Part shown: one piece after another, positions 8,007 through 15,364 of the stretch
How the letters are laid out: each line of letters starts with the position of its first letter
Position numbering within the stretch: the first letter of the stretch is position 1
NCBI GenBank assembly: GCA_902776685.1
Contig: CACYRB010000003.1
Location: forward strand, 69,769 to 107,279
From: an uncultured Prevotellaceae bacterium
GTDB taxonomy: Bacteria; Bacteroidota; Bacteroidia; Bacteroidales; Bacteroidaceae
Length of the DNA stretch: 37,511 nucleotides
Reading direction: 5' to 3'
The notes under the pieces: generated by a model
Databases searched by the model: none
The model's input: only the letters and a program-made list of their open reading frames with translations
Told to the model about the DNA's origin: nothing
Made by a program: the position numbers and the translations under genes

Positions 8007-8645
8007 ATGAAAAAGATTATATTATCCGTCATCTACTGTCTAGGATTCTCCGCCGTAGCTACATCGTGCGGTTCGATACCCAACTCCATGTACCCCCTCA
8101 GCAACGTTGTGGGCACAGCCGTCGACGTGCTCACCGGCAACACTGGCACCTACCCGACCACAGGCGGCGTATACACCCCGACACGCACCACCACGTCGTA
8201 TCCCACAGCCTCCCCCAACCCCTCCAAAGAGAGGGGAGTACTGACGAGCAGCCCGACTGCTTCCCCCCTCCCTTCGGAGGGGTCGGGGGAGGCCTCAGGG
8301 GCCATGGACATCTACTATGAAGGCCGACGCGTGGGCGAGGTGCGCTCCAACGGCGACGTCTACATCAACGGGCGTCGTGCAGGCGAGATTCGCTCCAACG
8401 GCGATATTTACGTCGACGGCCGACGCACAGGCGAGATTCGCTCCAACGGCGACGTCTATAAGAACGGCCGACGCGTGGGCGAGATTCGCTCCAACGGCGA
8501 CATCTACGAGGAGGGCCGTCGCGTGGGCGAGGTGCGCTCCAGCGGCGACATCTACAAAGAGGGCCGTCGCATCGGCGAAGCCCGCAACATGAGGAACCGC
8601 ACGTGGGCCGCCGTCATTTACTTCTACGCCTTCTTCAGCATTTAA
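8007..8645 (+). CDS. Lipoprotein with six 16-residue GRRxGEIRSNGD repeats
   Basis: A 212-residue predicted lipoprotein. The signal peptide ends in VATSC, giving C21 as the lipidated residue. A Pro/Ser/Thr linker (about 45-100) is followed by six tandem 16-residue repeats with the pattern DIYxxGRRVGEIRSNG at about 101-195, then a short hydrophobic end (WAAVIYFYAFFSI). At DNA level the repeat period is 48 bp. The linker is encoded by a GC-rich palindromic element (8208-8293), so part of the protein is repeat-derived. The start at 8007 is preferred to the GTG at 7995 because it gives a standard signal peptide. The repeats look like a small beta-repeat surface; no enzymatic motif is seen and the function is unknown. 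Confidence 0.75.
   Translation: MKKIILSVIYCLGFSAVATSCGSIPNSMYPLSNVVGTAVDVLTGNTGTYPTTGGVYTPTRTTTSYPTASPNPSKERGVLTSSPTASPLPSEGSGEASGAMDIYYEGRRVGEVRSNGDVYINGRRAGEIRSNGDIYVDGRRTGEIRSNGDVYKNGRRVGEIRSNGDIYEEGRRVGEVRSSGDIYKEGRRIGEARNMRNRTWAAVIYFYAFFSI
8208..8293. repeat. GC-rich palindromic element inside a coding sequence
   Basis: Arm GCCTCCCCCAACCCCTCC at 8208-8225 is nearly the reverse complement of GGAGGGGTCGGGGGAGGC at 8276-8293 (one mismatch). The 86-bp element lies within the lipoprotein frame and encodes the linker segment ASPNPSKERG...PLPSEGSGEA. The left arm is repeated at 24855-24872 inside sufB. Confidence 0.8.
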
Positions 8646-8726
8646 GTTTTTTGCCACGTACCGAGCTATCAACATTACCTTCAAATAAGTTTTTCTATGT
8701 ACCAAGCTATCAACATTACCTTCAAG
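8643..8726 (+). repeat. Diverged 43-bp tandem duplication at the DUF805 gene start
   Basis: The unit TAAG...TACCNAGCTATCAACATTACCTTCAA occurs at 8643-8685 and again from 8686. The second copy contains the ATG and the first codons of the next gene; the first copy has ACG instead of ATG and would read TYRAINITFK then stop, against MYQAINITFK in the gene. Confidence 0.8.
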
Positions 8727-9227
8727 GATGCTGTTGCAGCCTGGGCCCATAAGCTGTTCTGCTTTAAGGGACGCGCCCGACGTGCCGAGTACTGGTATCC
8801 CTACATCATGTTCTACATCTTCACCTTGATAGGGAATGCACTGTTGAACACCGGAGCCATCAAAAGCGTCGGCCTCTTGATGGCTTTCTTCGCTGTCGAA
8901 TTTATTGGCATCCTACTCTTTCTCCCCGTCGCCGTCCGTCGCCTGCACGACATCGGGCTCAGCGGACTGTGGAGCATCCTGGGCTATCTGCCGGTGGCCG
9001 CCTGCATTCCCCTGCTCATCAATCCGCAGCGGTTCTTCCAATACATTGTCATGCAAATTGCCTTTCCCGGCGACAACACACTTTTTTGGACAATCTGCAT
9101 TGCCTTCAGCGTGATGAACGTCGCCTTCATCATTCTTCTGCTCATCGACGGAAAAAAAGAACAGAACAAATACGGCAACTCGCCAAAATATGTTTTCGCA
9201 GCCGATGCCGACGAGCCTTCAACCTAA
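8697..9227 (+). CDS. DUF805 family inner membrane protein
   Basis: A 176-residue integral membrane protein. The DUF805 hallmarks are present: an N-terminal CFKGRARRAEYWYPYI segment (about 22-37) and the VRRLHDIGLSGLW segment (about 81-93). About four hydrophobic helices follow the pattern of the family (roughly 35-55, 60-80, 92-112 and 130-152), with a charged C-terminal tail. Family members are small membrane proteins of unknown function. The start codon region is duplicated just upstream as a non-starting copy. It may be read with the lipoprotein gene 51 bp before it, although the two have no evident functional link. Confidence 0.88.
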   Translation: MYQAINITFKDAVAAWAHKLFCFKGRARRAEYWYPYIMFYIFTLIGNALLNTGAIKSVGLLMAFFAVEFIGILLFLPVAVRRLHDIGLSGLWSILGYLPVAACIPLLINPQRFFQYIVMQIAFPGDNTLFWTICIAFSVMNVAFIILLLIDGKKEQNKYGNSPKYVFAADADEPST

Positions 9228-9278
9228 GAGACAAGAGCTATCAACAATCAGGATAACCAACATTACACTAACCGAAAA

Positions 9279-10373
9279 ATGGAAAAAAACAACTTAACAG
9301 CCGTCATGCGCCATTTCCGCCTTCAGGGAACGGTGCAGACTGTTGCCGCGATGGGCGAAGGACTTATCAACGACACTTTCAAGGCGACAACCATCGAGGC
9401 CGAAGCCCCCGACTACGTGCTGCAACGCATCAACCATCATGTTTTTCAAGACGTGGAACTCCTGCAACGCAACATTGAAATCGTCACCCGTCACATCAGA
9501 AAAAAACTGCAGCAACAGGGCGAGACCGACATTGAACGAAAAGTGCTGCGCTTCGTGCCTGCCGACAACGGCAAGACATGGTGGCGCGACGAGTCCACCG
9601 GCTACTGGCGCGTCTCCGTGTTCATCCCACGCTCCCACACCCGCAACGAGGTGACTCCCGACAACGCCTACCAGGCAGGAGCCGCCTTCGGACACTTCGA
9701 GCAGATGCTCGTCGACGTGGAACACTCACTTGGCGAGACCATCCCCGACTTCCACAACATGGAACTGCGCATGACACAACTAAAGGACGCCGTGCTCACC
9801 GACAATGCTGGCCGGCTCGGCGAAGTGAGCAAAGAGCTGGACCTCATCAGCCGACATGCCGAAGAGATGTGCCACGCCGAGCAGCTCTACCGCGAAGGCA
9901 AGCTGCCCAAGCGCATCTGCCACTGCGACACCAAGGTGAACAACATGCTGTTCGACGAAGACGGCAACGTGTTGTGCGTCATCGACCTCGACACCGTCAT
10001 GCCAAGCTTCGTCTTCTCCGACTACGGCGATTTTCTCCGAACAGCAGCTAACACCGTGGCTGAAGACTCGCCCGAGGTAGAGAAAGTGCAGTTCCGGCAC
10101 GACATCTTCGAGGCATTCACCCGCGGCTATCTCAAGCACGCACACCAGTTTCTCACACCGCAGGAAATCAGCATGCTGCCCTTTGCCGTGGCACTGTTCC
10201 CCATGATGCAAGCCGTGAGGTTCCTCACCGACTACCTCAACGGCGACACCTACTACAAGACGCAATATCCTGCCCACAACCTCGTCCGCACACGCAATCA
10301 GCTCCAGCTATTCAGACGCATCGCGGAAAACAAAGAACGAATAACATCATTCATTGAAAACTTCGAGAAATGA
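9279..10373 (+). CDS. NahK-like sugar kinase (APH fold phosphotransferase)
   Basis: A 364-residue cytoplasmic kinase of the aminoglycoside phosphotransferase fold. The catalytic loop HCDTKVNN is at 215-222 with catalytic D217 and metal ligand N222, and the DLDT metal-binding motif is at 236-239. Overall pattern and length closely follow bifidobacterial N-acetylhexosamine 1-kinase as I remember it: GEGLINDTF, YVLQRIN, VFQDVELLQRNIE, the HCDTKVNN loop, IDLDTVMP, FDYGD-like SDYGD and the C-terminal YPAHNLVRTRNQLQL. The likely reaction is ATP-dependent phosphorylation of the anomeric hydroxyl of GlcNAc, GalNAc or a related sugar. Antibiotic resistance is unlikely. The stop overlaps the next gene by 4 bp (ATGA), so the two are translationally coupled. 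Confidence 0.8.
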   Translation: MEKNNLTAVMRHFRLQGTVQTVAAMGEGLINDTFKATTIEAEAPDYVLQRINHHVFQDVELLQRNIEIVTRHIRKKLQQQGETDIERKVLRFVPADNGKTWWRDESTGYWRVSVFIPRSHTRNEVTPDNAYQAGAAFGHFEQMLVDVEHSLGETIPDFHNMELRMTQLKDAVLTDNAGRLGEVSKELDLISRHAEEMCHAEQLYREGKLPKRICHCDTKVNNMLFDEDGNVLCVIDLDTVMPSFVFSDYGDFLRTAANTVAEDSPEVEKVQFRHDIFEAFTRGYLKHAHQFLTPQEISMLPFAVALFPMMQAVRFLTDYLNGDTYYKTQYPAHNLVRTRNQLQLFRRIAENKERITSFIENFEK

Positions 10374-11020
10374 AAATAACCGCAAGACACATCACCGGCC
10401 AGCCACCGACAGCCGGCACCACATCGCAATGGCTCGACCGACACCAGGTCGGCTGGAACGAGTTGGCAGTGGCAAACTGGGCACAGGACTATCCCTATCA
10501 CCCCGAAGCGAAGTTCAGGATTGCCCACACCGACACCCACATCGTCATACAGTTCGACGTGGAAGAAACCAGCATCCGCGCCGAAGCCCTGCACGACGGC
10601 GGTCGCGTCTGGGAAGACTCATGCTGCGAGTTTTTCGTTGCACCCGATGCCGACGGCCTTTACTACAATTTTGAATGTAACTGCATCGGCACGCTGCTCG
10701 CCGCCGTCGGTCCCGAGCGCGAGAACCGTCAGCCAGCCACGCCGGAAACACTGAACAGCATCGCGCGGAAAACCACCTTCGCCCACAGCCGAATACCGCT
10801 CTCACAAGGCGAATACCACTGGCAGCAGGAAATCATCATCCCCGTCAGCGCCTTCTTCCGCCACCACATCGCCAGCCTCTCAGGAAAAACCATGCGCTGC
10901 AACTTCTACAAATGCGGCGACAAGCTGCACCGCCCTCACTTCCTTTCGTGGAGCCCTGTAAACACACCAACACCCGACTTCCATCGTCCCGACTTCTTCG
11001 GCACCATCCACTTCGAATAG
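10370..11020 (+). CDS. Carbohydrate-binding family 9-like protein
   Basis: A 216-residue protein with the features of the CBM9-like (DUF1083) group of Bacteroidota: FRIAHTDTHIVIQFDVEE, the VWEDSCCEFFVAPDADGLYYNFECNCIGT block at about 81-109, and C-terminal MRCNFYKCGDKLHRPHFLSWSP. No signal peptide is visible, so it may be cytoplasmic, consistent with coupling to a cytosolic sugar kinase. The start ATG overlaps the kinase stop. Homologues are attached to xylanases as binding modules, but stand-alone forms of unknown role are common. I infer a joint role in handling a sugar; the ligand is unknown. Confidence 0.78.
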   Translation: MKITARHITGQPPTAGTTSQWLDRHQVGWNELAVANWAQDYPYHPEAKFRIAHTDTHIVIQFDVEETSIRAEALHDGGRVWEDSCCEFFVAPDADGLYYNFECNCIGTLLAAVGPERENRQPATPETLNSIARKTTFAHSRIPLSQGEYHWQQEIIIPVSAFFRHHIASLSGKTMRCNFYKCGDKLHRPHFLSWSPVNTPTPDFHRPDFFGTIHFE

Positions 11021-11253
11021 CATCTCCGCCACCCATCCCCCTAACTGCCAACTGCCTTTACGTCGGTTGGCAACAAGTTCAGTTCATTTTCTTCCATTGG
11101 AAAAATACATAAATTAACATTTGCATTTTTCCTTTTAACTTCATATTTCAAAAATTTTCCACCACAACCCTCCACGCACTCAAAAAACGCCGTTTTTTGC
11201 CACTTTCCCCGATTTTACCTAATCCATTGTCGCCCAAGCAGTTAATTCAATTT

Positions 11254-11280
11254 TTAACGCAGCTCGCCGCGTCCCTACAT
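11254..11280. repeat. Dispersed GC-rich hairpin repeat, copy 1
   Basis: TTAACGCAGCTCGCCGCGTCCCTACAT is the inverted counterpart of the segment at 15299-15326 (three differences over about 26 bases). The core forms a short hairpin. It lies directly before the 22-bp palindrome array. The rest of 11021-11253 holds AT-rich sequence, a weak hairpin (TGCCAAC/GTTGGCA, 11046-11072) and a perfect palindrome AAAAAACGCCGTTTTTT (about 11182-11198), with no gene. Confidence 0.7.
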
Positions 11281-11453
11281 GCGAAAGATATACGTTTCAC
11301 TTGCGAAAGCTAAGCTTTCAACTTCCGAAAGCTTGTCTTTTGCACTCCAAAACACGGTCTTTTGCAAGGCGAAAGATATATCTTTCACAATTCAGACTTT
11401 TCAACCTTTCAACCTTTCAACCTTTCAACTTTTGAAAGATATATCTTTCACTC
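11281..11453. repeat. 22-bp imperfect-palindrome array A
   Basis: Five consecutive 22-bp units (11281-11302, 11303-11324, 11325-11346, 11347-11368, 11369-11390) each hold an A/G-rich arm and its inverse, for example GAAAGATATATCTTTC, separated by a 5-6 bp spacer. After three AACCTTTC repeats a sixth unit with the same palindrome follows at 11432-11453. No gene overlaps it convincingly. The same design recurs at 24181-24291 and 35553-35662. Confidence 0.85.
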
Positions 11454-11464
11454 GGCTAAAACGC

Positions 11465-11508
11465 AAAAAAATCCCGACAGAATTTGTTAAAAAATTCCGT
11501 CAGGATTT
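11465..11508 (-). terminator. Intrinsic terminator of the CapA-like gene cluster
   Basis: On the minus strand AAATCCTGACGGAATTT (11508-11492) pairs with AAATTCTGTCGGGATTT (11485-11469), followed by a run of T and GCG. The two imperfect positions are G-U wobbles on the minus strand but A/C mismatches on the plus strand, so it works for the minus-strand operon ending at 11530. Confidence 0.8.
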
Positions 11509-11529
11509 AAGTTTCATTAACATAAGGTT

Positions 11530-12411
11530 TTACTCCATTCTCGTTTCGCCTTGCAGTCGCGGGGTGCAGTTGTCGATAGTGACGGGCAAGGTCTCTACGC
11601 TGAGGTCGTCGGCGGTGACGTTGAGCCGCACGACGCAGGACTGGCGGTTGACGGGCTGCGACGGGTCGAAAATGAAATTGCCGATGCTGTAGTAGATGCG
11701 CTTGCCTCGGTATTCCTCCACGGTCTGCAGGGTGTGGGTGTGATGGCAGACGAGCAGGTCGGCACCGGCGTCGATGAGCCGACGGGCCTGCTGTCGCTGC
11801 TGCGGCATAGGCTTGAGCGTATGCTCGGCACCCCAGTGCAGGCTGACCACGATGACGGCACGGGGCTTTTCTGCCCGCAGGCGCTGCACCTGAGTCACAA
11901 GACTGTCGAAGGGCAGCTGACTGACGCAGGGCCGGTCTTTGAGGAAAGGGAAATTCTCGAGCGACATGCGCAGCGAGGCGACGAGCCACACCTCGCGCGG
12001 CGCCGACGCGAGCAGCACGGGGCGCGACGCCTCGGCCATGTTCTCGCCCGTACCCACGGGCACCATGCCTGCCCGACTGACGTTCTGCCACGTGTCGCGC
12101 AACCCGCGCCGACCTTGGTCCACGGTGTGGTTGTTGGCCATGTTGAGATGGGTGAAGCCATGAGCCTTCAGTGCGTCGAGCCACTGGGGTTCGCCGCGAA
12201 AGCAGTAGAGCTTTTGCACGGGAGCCTCCACGCGGGTGACGGGACACTCGAGGTTGCCCACCACGACGTCGGCCTGCCGGAAAAGCGAATCAACGTCGGG
12301 GGCGAAGAGCGACTCCACCCCCGACGTTTCTATTTGCCGGCGCACACCTCGGTCGAGCAGGATGTCGCCGGTGAAGATGATGCTAACAGCCAGTGCTATA
12401 AAATACTTCAT
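11530..12411 (-). CDS. CapA/PgsA-like poly-gamma-glutamate/capsule family phosphoesterase-fold protein
   Basis: A 293-residue CapA-family protein with a metallophosphatase-like fold. Motifs in order are GDILLDRG (about 15-22), NLECPVT, NMANNHTVDQG, HWGAEH, CHHTHTLQ and YSIGNFIFD, the usual set of metal-site residues. The N terminus is short and hydrophobic (MKYFIALAVSIIF), suggesting an export or anchor segment that runs almost directly into the catalytic domain. The family takes part in poly-gamma-glutamate or capsule production in Bacillus, but most homologues are of unknown substrate. The start lies 29 bp inside the end of the DUF3160 gene, so it is translationally coupled. It is the last gene of the minus-strand cluster and is followed by a terminator. 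Confidence 0.85.
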   Translation of the reverse strand: MKYFIALAVSIIFTGDILLDRGVRRQIETSGVESLFAPDVDSLFRQADVVVGNLECPVTRVEAPVQKLYCFRGEPQWLDALKAHGFTHLNMANNHTVDQGRRGLRDTWQNVSRAGMVPVGTGENMAEASRPVLLASAPREVWLVASLRMSLENFPFLKDRPCVSQLPFDSLVTQVQRLRAEKPRAVIVVSLHWGAEHTLKPMPQQRQQARRLIDAGADLLVCHHTHTLQTVEEYRGKRIYYSIGNFIFDPSQPVNRQSCVVRLNVTADDLSVETLPVTIDNCTPRLQGETRME

Positions 12412-14785
12412 CGTTCTCTTGTGGCAGGTTGTCGAGCGGAACGATAATCTCGTTCATCCACGAGGGCACGCCCTTGCGGGGCTGCTTCTTGAGCAGCTGC
12501 TGCCAGTCTTCGTCGGTAAGCCGCAGCGCACCGATGTCCTCTCTGAACTCGCGATAGGAGAAGACGGCGCCGCGGGTGAGATAGAGATAGCCGTCGATTT
12601 CTACGACAACGTAAATCTCGTCGGCACGACCCACAGCCTCGTAGAGGATGCTCTTCTCGGGGTTGTTGTCGGCATTGGCGGTATAGACATCGGCCACGAG
12701 CGCCATGTACTTGTCGGCTCCCTGCACGTCGTTCCAATTCATCAGTTCCTGGTCTTTGTCTTTCACGAGAGCGAGCGAGAGGTTCTCGAACGATGCGCCG
12801 ATGGTCTCAATCTGGTTGTATTCCTCTTCGCTGATGGTCTCGCCAGCCAGCTCCTTCTTACTGATTTCGAGCAGGAACTCGGCTTCCTCCTTCACCTGGT
12901 CGCTGAGGTCTTCGATTTCTTCGGTCGTCAGGTTGTACTCAGCAAGCACGTCCTTCGTGGCATCGATGAGGGCGATGGCCTTGGTCCAGAACGGCACGTT
13001 GGGCTCTACATAGCCTTTCACGACGGGCTCGGGCGGTCCGCCTGCGCCACACTCGGCTCCCATGGGTTGCTTGGCGTAGAGGATGGCGTCGTGCTTCAGC
13101 TCGGCCCACGAGGCGAGCGAGGCATTGAGGCTCTTCTTGTCCCACTGCGGGGTGAGCATGAAGTAGGGTGCACCGGCAGGAGCCTGTGTGTTAGTGTAGA
13201 TGGCATCGACCCACTTGTTGCTGACGCAGGCGTTCCAGTCGATCTCGCCCATGCGCTGCTTCATCTTGTTGAGCATGGGGGTGTAGTCTTTCCACTTCTT
13301 GCTTTCGTTCAGCTCGTCGATGAGGATGCGCTCGGCTGCCGACGAACCCATGGCGGCAAAGATGTCGAGCCCCTTGGGCACGTCGCGCAGGGTGGGTTCG
13401 TTGTCGTAGTCGACCATCTCCTGCAGCACCTCGGCATCGGGCTGGTAGCGCTGCGGCATGAGGTTGATCTTGTTGTGGCTGCTGCGCTCAAACTTCGGAC
13501 GGATGCGGGTCTGCTCATCGCCGATGCGGTCGATGGCCTCGGCCAGGCTTCCGAGCTTCTGGGGGTCGGCAATGGCCTGCGCGGCGGTGATGTGCTGGCG
13601 CTGCATCTCGTCGTAGACCTGAAGAATGGTGATGTTGTCGGGCACACCCATGAGATAGGTGATGGGGTCGAACACACTGAGGTAGGCCTTTTTCAGTGTT
13701 TTGTTCGTTCCGATGCTCTCGGCCATGAGCAGGGCAGCCTTGAGCTGGTCGTTGCTGTCGGTGCCGAAAGGAGCGGTCTGCATCCACATCATGGCGCGGA
13801 AGTAGCGCTCGAGCTCTTTCGTGCGGGTGTAGTGCCCGCGCGGGCGGAACAGGCTGTAGCCGAACGGCGCCATTTCATAGCCCAGATACTCCGAGTAGTC
13901 GTCGTGATAGCTGTTGATGCTCTTCAGCTCTTTGTTGGCCATCTCCATCCACTTCCCGGGCAGCGCGGGCGTGGGCAGTCCGGTGATGAGTCCGCTGGCA
14001 ACAGCAAAGAAGGTGGCGTTGCGCAGGGCGGCGTCGACCATGTCGGCGTCGGTCTCCGTCTTTGCCTTGGCCATCATCTCCTGGTACATCTTCTGTGCAA
14101 AGTCCTCCATCACGGGCGACAGCTTCTCTTGCTCAACCTTGCGCAAGAGACAGTCGAAATAGAGGTGATAGACTTGCAGGAAGAGGTCGGTGGTGACAAA
14201 GCTGGGGAAGTCGTAGTAGTCGTTCTTCTCGTAGACCTGGAACAGCTGCGGGTAGTTGTTGGGCACGATGGCGAAGCCCTGCCGGCCGAGAGCGGCCGAG
14301 AGTTTCGGGTCGATTGCCTCCAACTGATAGGGGTTGACAATGTTGCCGGTGTTGACAATGTTGCCCTTGCCGGCCTTGAAGTTCTGGCTGAGCAGCTCGT
14401 TCTCACGCTTCGCAAGCTTGTCGATGAAGGCCTGCTCGGCTGGTGTGAAAGTGACAGGAGCCATCTCGGGAACCTCGACATCGTTTTCAGGGTCCCACTG
14501 CTCTGCTCGCATCCACATCAACCGGTTATACCACGTAGTCTGATTGTAGATGTGGCGCAGGTCGGCATCCATAAGGCAGTAGCCTTGACGGGCAGCGAAG
14601 GCGTTACGCAAGACGCGCAACTCGCTCACTGAGAGTTTGGAGATGTCTTGATTCAGGTTGATGTCCTTGTTCAGCTTCTCCACATCGATACGTCCTTTTC
14701 CGGGCAATATCGTACTAGTCTTGTCCTGTGCTACGATGCTGAGGGTCAGCATGAGCATCAAAGAGAGGATGATGTTTTTTTTCAT
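12383..14785 (-). CDS. Exported YARHG-DUF3160 protein
   Basis: An 800-residue exported protein. The start at 14785 gives a clear signal peptide (MKKNIILSLMLMLTLSIVAQ); an ATG at 14827 in frame is less likely. Residues about 50-90 form a YARHG-like domain (LSVSELRVLRNAFAARQGY...TTWYN), thought to act outside the cell in wall-related binding. The rest is a DUF3160 domain, with PSFVTTDLFLQVYHLYFDCLLRKVE, GYSLFRPRGHYTRTKELERYFRAMMWM and AECGAGGPPEPVVKGYVEPN. No catalytic motif is known to me. The gene begins 71 bp inside the previous gene and ends 29 bp inside the CapA-like gene, so the three are a tight unit. Function unknown; envelope role inferred. Confidence 0.82.
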   Translation of the reverse strand: MKKNIILSLMLMLTLSIVAQDKTSTILPGKGRIDVEKLNKDINLNQDISKLSVSELRVLRNAFAARQGYCLMDADLRHIYNQTTWYNRLMWMRAEQWDPENDVEVPEMAPVTFTPAEQAFIDKLAKRENELLSQNFKAGKGNIVNTGNIVNPYQLEAIDPKLSAALGRQGFAIVPNNYPQLFQVYEKNDYYDFPSFVTTDLFLQVYHLYFDCLLRKVEQEKLSPVMEDFAQKMYQEMMAKAKTETDADMVDAALRNATFFAVASGLITGLPTPALPGKWMEMANKELKSINSYHDDYSEYLGYEMAPFGYSLFRPRGHYTRTKELERYFRAMMWMQTAPFGTDSNDQLKAALLMAESIGTNKTLKKAYLSVFDPITYLMGVPDNITILQVYDEMQRQHITAAQAIADPQKLGSLAEAIDRIGDEQTRIRPKFERSSHNKINLMPQRYQPDAEVLQEMVDYDNEPTLRDVPKGLDIFAAMGSSAAERILIDELNESKKWKDYTPMLNKMKQRMGEIDWNACVSNKWVDAIYTNTQAPAGAPYFMLTPQWDKKSLNASLASWAELKHDAILYAKQPMGAECGAGGPPEPVVKGYVEPNVPFWTKAIALIDATKDVLAEYNLTTEEIEDLSDQVKEEAEFLLEISKKELAGETISEEEYNQIETIGASFENLSLALVKDKDQELMNWNDVQGADKYMALVADVYTANADNNPEKSILYEAVGRADEIYVVVEIDGYLYLTRGAVFSYREFREDIGALRLTDEDWQQLLKKQPRKGVPSWMNEIIVPLDNLPQENDEVFYSTGC

Positions 14786-15275
14786 AGTTGTTAAATATTT
14801 TGTAAGCATTTTCATAATCGGTTTCACGGATAAACGACTGCACGTAGGTCATTCCGAACGTGTCCCACTCGTACTGACTGACGGCATACTTGTGGCTGCC
14901 CATGCCCTCGAGGGCGATGATGGTGCCGTCGCTGTAGCAGAAGTCGATGAGCTGTCCGCCGAGCCGCGTGCCCATCCAGAGGGGGCGAATCTTTCCACGC
15001 TTCTGCTTGAAGATGAAGATGCGGCGTCCCACCTGAGGGTCGTAGCGTGTGGTCTTCACCACACCCACCATGACATCCTCCTTGCCGTCACCATCGACGT
15101 CGCCCGTCTGGAACTGATAGGCGGGATAGGCCAACGGCCACTCGCTGCGCGTGGTGTCGGTGGCGAGCGTCAGCACATAGAGGCTGTCGCTACGCTTCTC
15201 GATATCGAAGGTCTGCGCCTGCACGGCCGACGACAACGCCAACAACAACACTAACGCTAACTTCTCGCTACTCAC
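14715..15275 (-). CDS. Small exported protein with a DxDxDG calcium-type loop
   Basis: A 186-residue protein. The N terminus MSSEKLALVLLLALSSAVQAQ is a signal peptide cleaved near residue 20. Residues 59-71 (DVDGDGKEDVMVG) match the FG-GAP/VCBS-type calcium-binding loop, followed by RRIFIFKQKRGKIRPLWMGTRLGGQL. The last 24 residues lie over the start and signal peptide of the DUF3160 gene in another frame, an unusually long overlap of 71 bp. This tail is hydrophilic and looks non-conserved (HHPLFDAHADPQHRSTGQD), so the gene may have lost its original stop. Function unknown; probably periplasmic or surface associated, with the neighbours. Confidence 0.7.
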   Translation of the reverse strand: MSSEKLALVLLLALSSAVQAQTFDIEKRSDSLYVLTLATDTTRSEWPLAYPAYQFQTGDVDGDGKEDVMVGVVKTTRYDPQVGRRIFIFKQKRGKIRPLWMGTRLGGQLIDFCYSDGTIIALEGMGSHKYAVSQYEWDTFGMTYVQSFIRETDYENAYKIFNNYEKKHHPLFDAHADPQHRSTGQD

Positions 15276-15364
15276 CTTTCAGTTTTCTGTTTTTAGTTTT
15301 GTAGGGACGCGGCGTGCCGCGTTAACATGCTAATGGAGATTTATCACTTTTCACTTATCACTTT
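15276..15364. repeat. Intergenic repeats: hairpin repeat copy 2 and TCACTTTTCACTT repeats
   Basis: This 89-bp gap contains a TTTCAG/TTTTTAG stretch, the hairpin repeat TGTAGGGACGCGGCGTGCC (15300-15318, whose arms ACGCGGC/GCCGCGT pair) and two tandem copies of TCACTTTTCACTTA-type sequence. It holds no gene. Related hairpin sequence is at 11254-11280. Confidence 0.7.

Noticed and set aside
9279-10373. Aminoglycoside resistance gene
   Set aside because: The fold is the same, but sequence pattern and coupling to a carbohydrate-binding protein point to a sugar kinase.
11281-11390. CRISPR array
   Set aside because: The period is only 22 bp, the units vary while the pairing is kept, there are no spacers of typical length, and no cas genes are present.
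12236-14632. 798-codon open frame on the plus strand
   Set aside because: It is antisense to the DUF3160 gene, whose signal peptide and domains are clear; the translation is biased in Val, Leu, Gly and His as expected of a shadow frame.
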